Positions 42,230 through 50,443 of a DNA stretch of 64,000 nt are shown piece by piece (positions within the stretch are counted from its first letter, which is position 1; the number at the start of each line of letters is the position of its first letter). The notes beneath the pieces are model-generated. The model had not been told where the DNA came from and did not search any database. It worked only from the letters and a program-made list of their open reading frames with translations. The DNA lies in contig NZ_JAGIBG010000022.1 of the NCBI RefSeq assembly GCF_017744435.1, positions 1 through 64,000 of the forward strand, given 5' to 3'. The position numbers were made by a program, and so were the translations under genes. Source of the stretch: Pseudomonas sp. Its GTDB lineage: Bacteria; Pseudomonadota; Gammaproteobacteria; Pseudomonadales; Pseudomonadaceae.

Positions 42230-43609
42230 ATGACCCAAGCCGCGGAGCCGAGCCAGGAGCGCCTCTCGCAGGAGCTCGAACAGCTGTTGCAGCGCCTGTC
42301 GCGTACGCGCCTGCGCCACGGCGACCAGCCCGACCAGCTGGAGCTGCCACCTGCGCGCAAGCCGGTCTACCTGCTGCTGCACGACCATGAGCGCGCCGAG
42401 CGCCTCGCCCAGCAGCTGGAGTTCTTCGGCCTGAGCGCGCAACCACAGCCCTGCGCCAGTGCGTTTCTGGCTTCGCTGGCCGAGCAACCTCCGGCCGCCA
42501 TCGTCATGGATGTCGACTTCTCTGGCCCCGGTGCTGGCCTGCCGTTGGCGGCGCTGGCGCAACGGGGCCAGGCGCAGCCCATACCGCTGCTGTTCTTCAG
42601 CCTGCACGAAGCCGATACGCCGACACGCCTGGCCGCGGTGCGCGCCGGCGGCCAGGCGTTTCTGACCGGTACGCTGGAAGCCTCCAGCCTGCTGGAAAAG
42701 CTCGAAGCCATGACCAGCAACGCACAGCAGGAACCGCTACGCGTGCTGATCATCGACGACTCACGCGCCCAGGCCCTGCATACCGAACGCGTACTGGCCA
42801 GCGCCGGTATGCTGACCCGCAGCCTGAACGACCCGATCCGCGCCATGGCGGAGCTCGCCGACTTCCAGCCCGACCTGATCATCCTCGACCTGTACATGCC
42901 GACGTGCTCGGGCCCGGAACTGGCCAAGGTGATCCGCCACAATGACCGTTACGTCAGCGTGCCAATCATCTACCTGTCCGCCGAGGACGACCTGGACAAG
43001 CAGCTCGATGCCATGAGTGAAGGCGGCGACGACTTCCTGACCAAGCCGATCCGCTCGCGGCACCTGATCACCACCGTGCGCAACCGCGCCGCCCGCGCCC
43101 GCCACCTCAAGGCCCGCATGGTCCGTGACAGCCTGACCGGGCTGTACAACCACACCCACATCCTGCAACTGCTCGAAGACTGCAGCTACCGTGCCCGCCG
43201 CGCGCAGCAACCACTAAGCTTCGCCATGCTCGACATCGACCACTTCAAGAAGATCAACGACCGCCACGGCCACCCCATGGGCGACCGGGTGATCAAGAGC
43301 CTGGCGCTGTTTCTCAAGCAACGCCTGCGCAAGACCGACTTCATTGGCCGCTATGGTGGCGAGGAATTTGCCATCGTCATGCCCAACACCTCACTGGTAG
43401 CCGCGCACAAGGTCCTGGACGAGATTCGCCGGCGCTTTGCCGAGATTCTCTACCCGGCGCAGCCGGAGGATCTGCAATGCACCTTCAGTGCCGGGGTGGT
43501 GCAGCTGGACGATGAGCTGGATGCGCTGAGCATGGCCAGCACGGCGGACGAGGCGTTGTACCGGGCCAAGCATGCCGGGCGTAACTGCGTGGTCCGGGTC
43601 GAGCCGTAA
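42230..43609 (+). CDS. gcbA: REC-REC-GGDEF diguanylate cyclase, GcbA
   Basis: The 459-residue protein has a degenerate receiver (about 45-155, Asp94), a canonical receiver (about 165-285, VLIIDDS, phospho-Asp220, KP near 266) and a GGDEF domain (about 290-459). The active site is GGEEF (376-380) and the RKTD inhibitory I-site (367-370) is intact, so it should make c-di-GMP and be feedback-inhibited. Domain order and the neighbours (a CtpL-like receptor, dsbD, aroQ, accBC) match PA4843 GcbA of P. aeruginosa, which promotes initial surface attachment. CCAGGAC precedes the start. No cognate kinase is adjacent. Confidence 0.88.
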   Translation: MTQAAEPSQERLSQELEQLLQRLSRTRLRHGDQPDQLELPPARKPVYLLLHDHERAERLAQQLEFFGLSAQPQPCASAFLASLAEQPPAAIVMDVDFSGPGAGLPLAALAQRGQAQPIPLLFFSLHEADTPTRLAAVRAGGQAFLTGTLEASSLLEKLEAMTSNAQQEPLRVLIIDDSRAQALHTERVLASAGMLTRSLNDPIRAMAELADFQPDLIILDLYMPTCSGPELAKVIRHNDRYVSVPIIYLSAEDDLDKQLDAMSEGGDDFLTKPIRSRHLITTVRNRAARARHLKARMVRDSLTGLYNHTHILQLLEDCSYRARRAQQPLSFAMLDIDHFKKINDRHGHPMGDRVIKSLALFLKQRLRKTDFIGRYGGEEFAIVMPNTSLVAAHKVLDEIRRRFAEILYPAQPEDLQCTFSAGVVQLDDELDALSMASTADEALYRAKHAGRNCVVRVEP

Positions 43610-43714
43610 CGGCCGAGCGCAATAGCTCAACGCCACCATCGTCATCACCTGGTAACAAATTCGCCATAAATTCAGGCGCTTATCTCTCGACTCCCCCGCA
43701 GGAAGTTCGCGGCT

Positions 43715-45676
43715 ATGCGCCTGAAGTGGCTGACCAATTTCAACACCCTGTTGCTGGTGACCGTGTGTATCGCCCTGGGAGCGACCCTGTGGTGGTCGCA
43801 ACGCGCCCTGGAGCGGCCCTATCAGATGATGGAGCGCTACCTGGGCCTGTCGCAGCAGTTCCAGAACCAGACAGCGCGCAACATCCAGGCTTACCTGGGC
43901 AGTGGCGACGCCTTGCGCCACGCTGCTGCCGTCGACGCCAACAAGCAGCTCGAAGCCTCGCTCAGCGACTGGCCGCCAGAACTCGCCGGCAAACTGCGCC
44001 CGAGCCTGGACACCCTGCAGGCCTTCACCACCAACGAACTGCTCGCCGCCGGCAAGCTGGCCGGCGACCCGCAAGCCCTGCTGCTGCAGGCCGAACGTGA
44101 GCTGGGGGCCAACTTCGAGCAGCTGGCCGGCTATGCCCGCGACAGCGGCAGCAGCGAAGCCAACCGCTACCTGCTGCCATTGCTCGATGCCACCGTGCAC
44201 CTGGGCCGGCTGTCGCTGGCCCGGGACAAGCTGGTCAGCAGCGGCCGCGCCGAGCTGGCCGACGAGGTCGAGCGCGAACTGCAAGTGATCCGCGCCCAGG
44301 CCCAGGTCATCGACGGCCTGCCGCTGCTGGGCGTGACCCGAGCGGCCGAATCCAACGCCGACGACTTCGCCGCCATGATGGGCCTGGAGTCCCAGGCCAG
44401 CGAGCAACAGGAAGACGTGGCGGTCGGCCTCAAGCGCGAGCTGCAAAGCCTGCTCAACCGCTACCCCGCCGAGCTGCAACGCACCCGCGAGCAGATCGAA
44501 CGCCGTACTGCCCTGGCCGCCAGCACCAACCAGCGGCTGGAAGCCGTGCAACAGGCCATTGCCGGCCTGGAGCCGGAAGTGCGCGGCCAGCACGCGAAGA
44601 TTGCCGGTGAAGTGCGCATCATCCAGGGGCTGATGATCGGCCTGATCCTGCTGATCGCCCTGCTCATCGACACCCTGCAACGGCGCCTGGCCCGCACCCT
44701 GACCAGCCTGGCACCGGCCCTGTCGCGCTGGGCCGAAGGTGACTTTGCCGCGCCTATCGCACTGGGCAAGACCAACCGCGAGCTGCACGACATCCAGGAG
44801 TCGCTCAACCGCCTGCGCCAGTACTTGGTGGAGCTGGTCGGCACCATCCGCCACAACGCCGAGCAGGTTGCCGGCAGCAGCCACGCCCTGGCCGGCATGA
44901 GCGCTGCCCTGCACGACGGCGCCGAGCGCCAGGCCGGCGACACCGGGCAGATTCGCGATGCGCTGGGCGAGCTGGAAGCGACCATCCAGCAAGTAGCAGG
45001 CGACGCCAGCTCTGCCGCCGATGCCAGCCGCGACGCCGGCCGCGCGGTGGAACAGGGCCAGGCGGTGATTGGCCAGAGCCTCTCGGGGCTGCGGGCACTG
45101 GTCGACGAGGTACAAGGCAACGCGCGCATGATCGAACAACTGGCCGAAGAGTCGGCCACCATCGGCGGGGTGCTGACGGTGATTCGCTCCATCGCCGAAC
45201 AGACCAACCTGCTGGCATTGAATGCCGCCATCGAAGCCGCCCGCGCTGGCGAGATGGGCCGTGGCTTCGCCGTGGTGGCCGACGAGGTGCGCTCACTGGC
45301 GCAGCGCACCACCGGGGCTACCGGCGAGATCCAGGCGCTGATCGACCGCCTGCAGCAGGCGGCGCGAGAATCGGTGGCCGGGATGCGCACCCAGTTGGAA
45401 CATGCCGAAGCCACCGCCAACCAGGCCCAGGCCGCCGATGGCGCGCTGGACGAGATTGTCAGCGCGATCCGCACGATTGCCGATACGGCAGTGCGCATTG
45501 CCGATGTCACCGCGCAGCAGAGTGGTGCGGTGAGTGAGATTCGCGATCACAGTGAGCGGATTCATGAGTTGGGTGAAGACAACCTGCAGCGGATCGGCGA
45601 AGGGCGCGAGCAAGGCGAACAGCTGCTGAGCCTGGGCGGGGAGCTGAGCAAGGCGGTGCGGGCCTTCAGGGTCTGA
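43715..45676 (+). CDS. Methyl-accepting chemotaxis protein, CtpL-like
   Basis: The 653-residue receptor has two membrane helices (about 9-27 and 304-324) flanking an all-helical periplasmic domain of about 270 residues, a long helical bundle of HBM type. A HAMP segment and a signalling domain with the tip IAEQTNLLALNAAIEAAR follow. Position next to gcbA and before dsbD matches PA4844 CtpL, a phosphate receptor in P. aeruginosa, but ligand identity cannot be deduced from sequence. No C-terminal pentapeptide is visible. No convincing sigma-28 site was found upstream. Confidence 0.85.
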   Translation: MRLKWLTNFNTLLLVTVCIALGATLWWSQRALERPYQMMERYLGLSQQFQNQTARNIQAYLGSGDALRHAAAVDANKQLEASLSDWPPELAGKLRPSLDTLQAFTTNELLAAGKLAGDPQALLLQAERELGANFEQLAGYARDSGSSEANRYLLPLLDATVHLGRLSLARDKLVSSGRAELADEVERELQVIRAQAQVIDGLPLLGVTRAAESNADDFAAMMGLESQASEQQEDVAVGLKRELQSLLNRYPAELQRTREQIERRTALAASTNQRLEAVQQAIAGLEPEVRGQHAKIAGEVRIIQGLMIGLILLIALLIDTLQRRLARTLTSLAPALSRWAEGDFAAPIALGKTNRELHDIQESLNRLRQYLVELVGTIRHNAEQVAGSSHALAGMSAALHDGAERQAGDTGQIRDALGELEATIQQVAGDASSAADASRDAGRAVEQGQAVIGQSLSGLRALVDEVQGNARMIEQLAEESATIGGVLTVIRSIAEQTNLLALNAAIEAARAGEMGRGFAVVADEVRSLAQRTTGATGEIQALIDRLQQAARESVAGMRTQLEHAEATANQAQAADGALDEIVSAIRTIADTAVRIADVTAQQSGAVSEIRDHSERIHELGEDNLQRIGEGREQGEQLLSLGGELSKAVRAFRV

Positions 45677-45681
45677 GCCCT

Positions 45682-45790
45682 CCTGTGCCGGCCTCTTCGC
45701 GGCTAAAGCCGCTCCCACAGGGATATCACAGGTTTTGAAAACTGTGCGACCTTGTGGGAGCGGCTTTAGCCGCGAAGGGGCCGGAACAGG
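45682..45790. repeat. REP inverted pair, family A
   Basis: Arms 45682-45721 and 45751-45790 are inverted imperfect 40-bp copies of the family A unit, with GGCTAAAGCC replacing the GGCACGCCC core of the 15911 pair. A second short palindrome (CACAGGTTTTGAAAACTGTG) lies in the loop. It separates the receptor gene from dsbD. Confidence 0.88.
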
Positions 45791-45880
45791 CAATACATAA
45801 CTGACGCCATGTGTCGCCGTCACTTTCAACCACCGCCAACTCCGCTATCATGCGGGCACGTTCCACCTCGCGAGTCCGCC

Positions 45881-47659
45881 ATGCGCCGCCTGTTTTTCCT
45901 GCTGTTCCTGCTGCTGGCCAGCCCTGCTTTCGCCTCGGGCCTGCTCGACAACCGCCCCAGCGCCACCCTCGGCGCCGCTTCGCTGTCCAACAACGCCGAC
46001 TTCCTGCCGGTGCACGAAGCCTTCAAGCTCAGCCTGGTGCAGGCCGACGCGCAGACCCTCAAGCTGCGCTTCGTCGCCACCGACGGCTACTACCTGTACC
46101 GCCACCGCTTCCACTTCCGCACGGAACCAGCGGACATCGCCCTGGGCCCGCCGAACATCCCCAAGGGCGAAGCCAAGCACGACGAGTTCTTCGGCGACGT
46201 CGAGGTGTACCACGGCGTGCTCGATATCGAGATCCCACGCACCGACGCTCGCGCCTTCACCCTGCTGGTGGGTTACCAGGGCTGCGCCGACAAGGGCCTG
46301 TGCTACCCGCCGGAAACCGAACGCCTGAGCATCGACGGCGAAGCGCCCGCCGCAGGCGCCGCCTTGCCTGCAGACAGCGAACAGGGCTGGAGCTGGAAGT
46401 CGCTGCTGCTGTTCTTCCTCGCTGGGGTCGGCCTGACCTTCACCCCTTGCGTGCTGCCGATGCTGCCGATCCTCTCTGGCGTGGTCCTGCGTGGCCAGGT
46501 CGGTGGCCTGCGTGGCCTGGCCCTGTCGCTGGCCTACGTGCTGCCGATGGCCGCCAGCTTTGCCGTGCTCGGCGCGCTGATGGGGCTGTTCGGCGCCGGC
46601 CTGAACCTGCAGGCGCGCCTGCAGTCGGCCTGGGTTCTGGTGCCTTTCGCGCTGTTCTTCGTGGTGTTCGCCCTGGCCATGTTCGGCCTGTTCGAGCTCA
46701 AGTTGCCGCAGGCCCTGAGCAACCGCCTGAACAACGTCGCCAACCACACCCGAGGCGGCTCGCTGCTCGGTGCGGCAGTGCTCGGCGTGCTCTCCAGCCT
46801 GCTGGTCTCGCCCTGCGTGTCAGCGCCGCTGGCGGGCGCCTTGCTGTACATCAGCGCCAGCGGCGATGCCGTGGGCGGCGCGCTCAAGCTGTTCGCCCTG
46901 GGCCTGGGCATGGGCGCCCCCTTGCTGCTGATGGCCACGGGTGGCGCCGCCTGGTTGCCGAAGAGCGGCCCTTGGCTGAACAGCGTGAAAAACGCCATCG
47001 GCGTATTGCTGCTGGGCCTGGCCATCGGCCTGCTCAGCCGCGTGCTGCCGGGGCCGGCGACCTTGCTGCTGGTCGGCTTCCTGGCGGCTGGCGTGGCGCT
47101 GTTCCTCGGCGCCCTGGAGTTTGTGATCAAGACGCCACGCCAGCGCCTGGCACAACTGTTGGGCCTGGCGCTGCTGGTGTATGCGCTGGCCTGCTGGTAT
47201 GGCGCGCTCAACGGCCAAGGTGACCCGCTACGCCCGCTGCCGCCCCCCGCCGTGGCCACCGTCAGCGGTGCTGTGGCCAAGGCAGATGCCTGGCAAACCA
47301 TCACCACCCCGGCCGCACTGGACGCCGCCCTGGCCGAGGCCAAGGCCGCCGGCCAACCGGTGCTGCTGGACTGGTACGCCGACTGGTGCATCAGCTGCAA
47401 GGTGATCGAACACGAAGTGCTCAATGCACCGCAGGTTCAAGGGCAGTTGAGCGCCTTCAAGCTGCTGCGCTTCGATATCACCCAGAGCAGCGCCGAACAG
47501 CGCACGCTGCTCGACCGCTACCAGCTGTTCGGGCCGCCGGCGCTGTTGTTCTTTGCGGCGAACGGCAGCGAAATGACCACCGATCGGGTGATTGGCGAGA
47601 TAAACGCCGGGGAATTTGCGCAGATTCTGGCGCGCGTGCGCGGCAAACTCGGTCTATAA
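45881..47659 (+). CDS. dsbD: Thiol:disulfide interchange protein DsbD
   Basis: The 592-residue protein carries reducing power across the inner membrane. It has a signal peptide, an N-terminal periplasmic domain with Cys pair in GCADKGLCYPP (about residues 144-151), eight membrane helices with the redox cysteines in TFTPCVLP and LVSPCVSAP, and a C-terminal thioredoxin domain with WCISCK. It delivers electrons to DsbC, DsbE and related proteins. ATG 45881 gives a clean signal peptide (MRRLFFLLFLLLASPAFA); the earlier in-frame start would spoil it. A short terminator-like hairpin follows. Confidence 0.95.
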   Translation: MRRLFFLLFLLLASPAFASGLLDNRPSATLGAASLSNNADFLPVHEAFKLSLVQADAQTLKLRFVATDGYYLYRHRFHFRTEPADIALGPPNIPKGEAKHDEFFGDVEVYHGVLDIEIPRTDARAFTLLVGYQGCADKGLCYPPETERLSIDGEAPAAGAALPADSEQGWSWKSLLLFFLAGVGLTFTPCVLPMLPILSGVVLRGQVGGLRGLALSLAYVLPMAASFAVLGALMGLFGAGLNLQARLQSAWVLVPFALFFVVFALAMFGLFELKLPQALSNRLNNVANHTRGGSLLGAAVLGVLSSLLVSPCVSAPLAGALLYISASGDAVGGALKLFALGLGMGAPLLLMATGGAAWLPKSGPWLNSVKNAIGVLLLGLAIGLLSRVLPGPATLLLVGFLAAGVALFLGALEFVIKTPRQRLAQLLGLALLVYALACWYGALNGQGDPLRPLPPPAVATVSGAVAKADAWQTITTPAALDAALAEAKAAGQPVLLDWYADWCISCKVIEHEVLNAPQVQGQLSAFKLLRFDITQSSAEQRTLLDRYQLFGPPALLFFAANGSEMTTDRVIGEINAGEFAQILARVRGKLGL

Positions 47660-47660
47660 C

Positions 47661-47681
47661 TTCCCGCGTGCCGGGAAATTT
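47661..47681 (+). terminator. Short hairpin after dsbD
   Basis: TTCCCG-CGTGC-CGGGAA followed by ATTTCTCCC starts 2 bp past the dsbD stop. Stem is 6 bp and the tail has only three consecutive T, so it is a weak terminator candidate. Confidence 0.5.
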
Positions 47682-47691
47682 CTCCCAATGA

Positions 47692-47717
47692 GTGACCAGA
47701 TTTAATTATTTGGTCAC
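47692..47717. promoter_or_regulatory. 26-bp palindrome upstream of aroQ-accBC
   Basis: GTGACCA (47692-47698) and TGGTCAC (47711-47717) are perfect inverted 7-mers separated by the AT-only-rich 12-mer GATTTAATTATT. The AT-rich centre in a GC-rich genome points to protein binding or strand melting. It lies 122 bp before the aroQ start. No matching regulator is identified; fatty-acid or biotin-related control is speculation. Confidence 0.4.
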
Positions 47718-47838
47718 ATACTTCGCGCGAACCTCGGGCAACGTGCTGGCTATTGCCGGGAACTGGACACTTGCCGTCGCTTTGCGGCACACTCGCCGCG
47801 CTGTGTTGAATTGCCCTACAAATCCAAGGAATCCGCAG

Positions 47839-48291
47839 ATGGCAACCCTACTGGTGCTTCACGGCCCCAACCTGAACCTGCTCGGGACTCGCGAACCGGG
47901 CCACTACGGCGCCGTGACCCTGGCCCAGATCAACCAGGACCTGGAGCAGCGCGCCCGCGCCGCTGGCCACCATTTGCAGTACCTGCAGAGCAATGCCGAG
48001 TACGAACTCATCGATCGTATTCATGCCGCACGCAACGAGGGTGTGGACTTCATCCTGATCAATCCGGCTGCTTTCACCCACACAAGCGTCGCATTACGTG
48101 ACGCATTGCTCGCGGTGAGCATCCCATTCATCGAAGTGCACCTGTCCAACGTGCACAAACGCGAACCGTTCCGTCACCACTCCTACTTTTCCGATGTTGC
48201 CGTAGGAGTGATCTGCGGCCTGGGCGCCAGCGGTTATCGCCTGGCCCTGGAGTCTGCACTGGAACAACTGGCTGCCAACGCACAGCCCTGA
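47839..48291 (+). CDS. aroQ: Type II 3-dehydroquinate dehydratase
   Basis: The 150-residue enzyme converts 3-dehydroquinate to 3-dehydroshikimate in the shikimate pathway. Catalytic Tyr23 lies in GTREPGHYG, NPAAFTHTS and HLSNVHKREPFRHHS carry substrate-binding residues, and the dodecamer-forming type II fold is of normal length. CAAGGAAT precedes the ATG. aroQ upstream of accBC is the usual arrangement in Pseudomonas. Confidence 0.96.
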   Translation: MATLLVLHGPNLNLLGTREPGHYGAVTLAQINQDLEQRARAAGHHLQYLQSNAEYELIDRIHAARNEGVDFILINPAAFTHTSVALRDALLAVSIPFIEVHLSNVHKREPFRHHSYFSDVAVGVICGLGASGYRLALESALEQLAANAQP

Positions 48292-48298
48292 TAACGAA

Positions 48299-48324
48299 AA
48301 CCCTGGCCTCAGTGGGCCGGGGTT
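48299..48324 (+). other. Hairpin between aroQ and accB
   Basis: AACCCTGGCC and GGCCGGGGTT form a stem with a TCAGTG loop 7 bp after the aroQ stop. There is no T-tract, so it may be a partial terminator, an attenuator or an mRNA end protector between aroQ and accB. Confidence 0.35.
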
Positions 48325-48391
48325 AGAGAGAAACGTTCAGATACGTTTTTAAATTTCGCCCCCTGACCGAACCTTTGGGAGTTGATGATTA

Positions 48392-48856
48392 ATGGATATC
48401 CGTAAAGTCAAGAAACTGATCGAGCTGCTGGAAGAGTCTGGCATCGACGAGCTGGAGATCAAGGAAGGCGAAGAGTCGGTCCGTATCAGCCGCCACAGCA
48501 AGACCCCGGCTGCCCAGCAGTTCTACGCACCTGCGCCAATGGCTGCCGCGCCTGCCGCTGCTCCGGTTGCCGCTGCCGCTGCGCCAGCCGCCGAAGCCGC
48601 TGCCGCCGCTCCAGCCCTGAAAGGCACCGTGATCCGTTCGCCGATGGTCGGTACCTTCTACCGCAAGCCTTCGCCGACCTCGCCGAACTTCGCTGAAGTT
48701 GGCCAGAGCGTGAAGAAAGGCGACACCCTGTGCATCGTCGAAGCCATGAAGATGATGAACCACATCGAAGCCGATGTTGGCGGTGTCATCGACGCCATCC
48801 TGGTGGAAGACGGCCAGCCGGTTGAGTTCGACCAGCCGCTGTTCACCATCGTTTGA
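48392..48856 (+). CDS. accB: Biotin carboxyl carrier protein of acetyl-CoA carboxylase
   Basis: The 154-residue protein carries biotin on Lys120 in EAMKMMN near the C-terminus. An N-terminal helical part (about 1-35) is followed by an Ala/Pro-rich linker (about 50-80) that lets the biotinyl arm reach both catalytic sites. It forms acetyl-CoA carboxylase with AccC and the AccA/AccD transferase. GGGAG precedes the start. accC begins 17 bp downstream. Confidence 0.97.
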   Translation: MDIRKVKKLIELLEESGIDELEIKEGEESVRISRHSKTPAAQQFYAPAPMAAAPAAAPVAAAAAPAAEAAAAAPALKGTVIRSPMVGTFYRKPSPTSPNFAEVGQSVKKGDTLCIVEAMKMMNHIEADVGGVIDAILVEDGQPVEFDQPLFTIV

Positions 48857-48873
48857 ATCGCGGAGAGCCAACG

Positions 48874-50229
48874 ATGTCTGGGAAGCTCGAAAAAGTCCTG
48901 ATCGCCAACCGTGGGGAAATTGCCCTGCGGATCCTGCGTGCCTGCAAAGAGCTGGGCATCAAGACCGTCGCCGTGCACTCCACGGCCGACCGTGAACTGA
49001 TGCACCTGGGCCTGGCAGACGAGTCGGTCTGCATCGGCCCTGCATCGTCCAAGGATTCCTACCTGCACATCCCGGCGATCATCGCTGCCGCCGAAGTCAC
49101 TGGCGCCACCGCGATCCACCCGGGTTACGGCTTCCTCGCGGAAAACGCCGATTTCGCCGAGCAGGTGGAAAAGTCCGGTTTCGCCTTCATCGGCCCGAAA
49201 GCCGACACCATTCGCCTGATGGGCGACAAGGTTTCGGCCAAGGACGCGATGATCAAGTCGGGCGTACCTACCGTACCGGGCTCCGATGGCCCGCTGCCGG
49301 AAGACGAAGAGGTCGCCCTGGCGATCGCCCGTGACGTCGGCTACCCGGTGATCATCAAGGCCGCCGGTGGCGGTGGTGGTCGCGGCATGCGCGTGGTGCA
49401 CAAGGAAGAGGACCTGATTTCCTCGGCCAAGCTCACCCGTACCGAAGCCGGTGCTGCCTTCGGCAACCCGATGGTCTACCTGGAGAAGTTCCTGACCAAC
49501 CCACGTCACGTGGAAGTTCAGGTGCTGTCCGACGGCCAGGGCAACGCCATCCACCTGGGTGACCGCGACTGCTCGCTGCAGCGCCGTCACCAGAAGGTGC
49601 TGGAAGAAGCCCCGGCCCCGGGTATCGACGAGAAGGCGCGTCAGGAAGTCTACAAGCGTTGCGTCGATGCGTGCATCGAGATCGGCTACCGCGGTGCCGG
49701 TACCTTCGAGTTCCTGTACGAGAACGGCCGTTTCTACTTCATCGAGATGAACACCCGTGTGCAGGTTGAGCACCCGGTGTCGGAGATGGTCACCGGTATC
49801 GACATCGTCAAGGAGATGCTGAGCATCGCCGCTGGCAACAAGCTGTCGTTCCGTCAGGAAGACGTGGTCATCCGTGGCCACTCGCTGGAGTGCCGGATCA
49901 ACGCCGAAGACCCGAAGAAGTTCATTCCGAGCCCAGGCAAGGTCAAGCACTTCCACGCCCCGGGCGGCAACGGCGTGCGCGTCGATTCGCACCTGTACAG
50001 CGGCTACTCGGTTCCGCCGAACTACGACTCGCTGATCGGCAAGCTGATCACCTACGGCAAGGACCGCGACGAAGCCATGGCGCGCATGCGCAATGCCCTG
50101 GACGAGATCGTCGTCGACGGCATCAAGACCAACATCCCGCTGCACCGCGACCTGGTGCGTGATGAAGGTTTCTGCAAAGGCGGCGTGAACATCCACTACC
50201 TCGAGCACAAACTGGCCAACCAGGAGTGA
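48874..50229 (+). CDS. accC: Biotin carboxylase of acetyl-CoA carboxylase
   Basis: The 451-residue ATP-grasp enzyme carboxylates the biotin of AccB using ATP and bicarbonate. It begins KVLIANRGEIALRI, has the Gly-rich ATP loop (KAAGGGGGRGMR), the catalytic EAPAPGID/ MNTRVQVEHPVSE segment and the usual C-terminal domain. The start at 48874 follows GGAGAG. A strong intrinsic terminator follows at 50251. In P. aeruginosa the next gene is prmA; here the aco block lies between. Confidence 0.97.
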   Translation: MSGKLEKVLIANRGEIALRILRACKELGIKTVAVHSTADRELMHLGLADESVCIGPASSKDSYLHIPAIIAAAEVTGATAIHPGYGFLAENADFAEQVEKSGFAFIGPKADTIRLMGDKVSAKDAMIKSGVPTVPGSDGPLPEDEEVALAIARDVGYPVIIKAAGGGGGRGMRVVHKEEDLISSAKLTRTEAGAAFGNPMVYLEKFLTNPRHVEVQVLSDGQGNAIHLGDRDCSLQRRHQKVLEEAPAPGIDEKARQEVYKRCVDACIEIGYRGAGTFEFLYENGRFYFIEMNTRVQVEHPVSEMVTGIDIVKEMLSIAAGNKLSFRQEDVVIRGHSLECRINAEDPKKFIPSPGKVKHFHAPGGNGVRVDSHLYSGYSVPPNYDSLIGKLITYGKDRDEAMARMRNALDEIVVDGIKTNIPLHRDLVRDEGFCKGGVNIHYLEHKLANQE

Positions 50230-50250
50230 TCGCGTTAGCGTGATGCACCG

Positions 50251-50281
50251 AAACCCCGGACGTGTTCCGGGGTTTTTTATT
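50251..50281 (+). terminator. Intrinsic terminator of accBC
   Basis: AAACCCCGGA and TCCGGGGTTT make a perfect 10-bp stem with a 5-base loop (CGTGT), followed by TTTTA. It lies 21 bp past the accC stop. Confidence 0.92.
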
Positions 50282-50307
50282 GCCTGACAGAAGGCTTGCG
50301 CGGTCGC

Positions 50308-50424
50308 TGTGGGAGCGGCCTTGTGTCGCGAAAGGGGCGCGCAGCGGCCCCAAGATCTTAGCTCCGCCGGCAGTATCGCCGGGGCCGCTTTGCGGCCCTT
50401 TCGCGACGCAAGGCCGCTCCCACA
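50308..50424. repeat. REP inverted pair, family B
   Basis: Arms 50308-50351 and 50381-50424 are inverted copies of the TGTGGGAGCGGCCTTGTGTC unit. They sit between the accBC terminator and the 3' end of acoR, so they mark the left edge of the aco block. Confidence 0.88.
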
Positions 50425-50443
50425 AAAAGCGCAGCTCCAGTCC

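Noticed and set aside
43391..45139. A 582-codon minus-strand frame opposite gcbA and the CtpL-like receptor
   Set aside because: It is Gln/His/Leu-rich antisense translation with no domain and covers parts of two well-supported genes.
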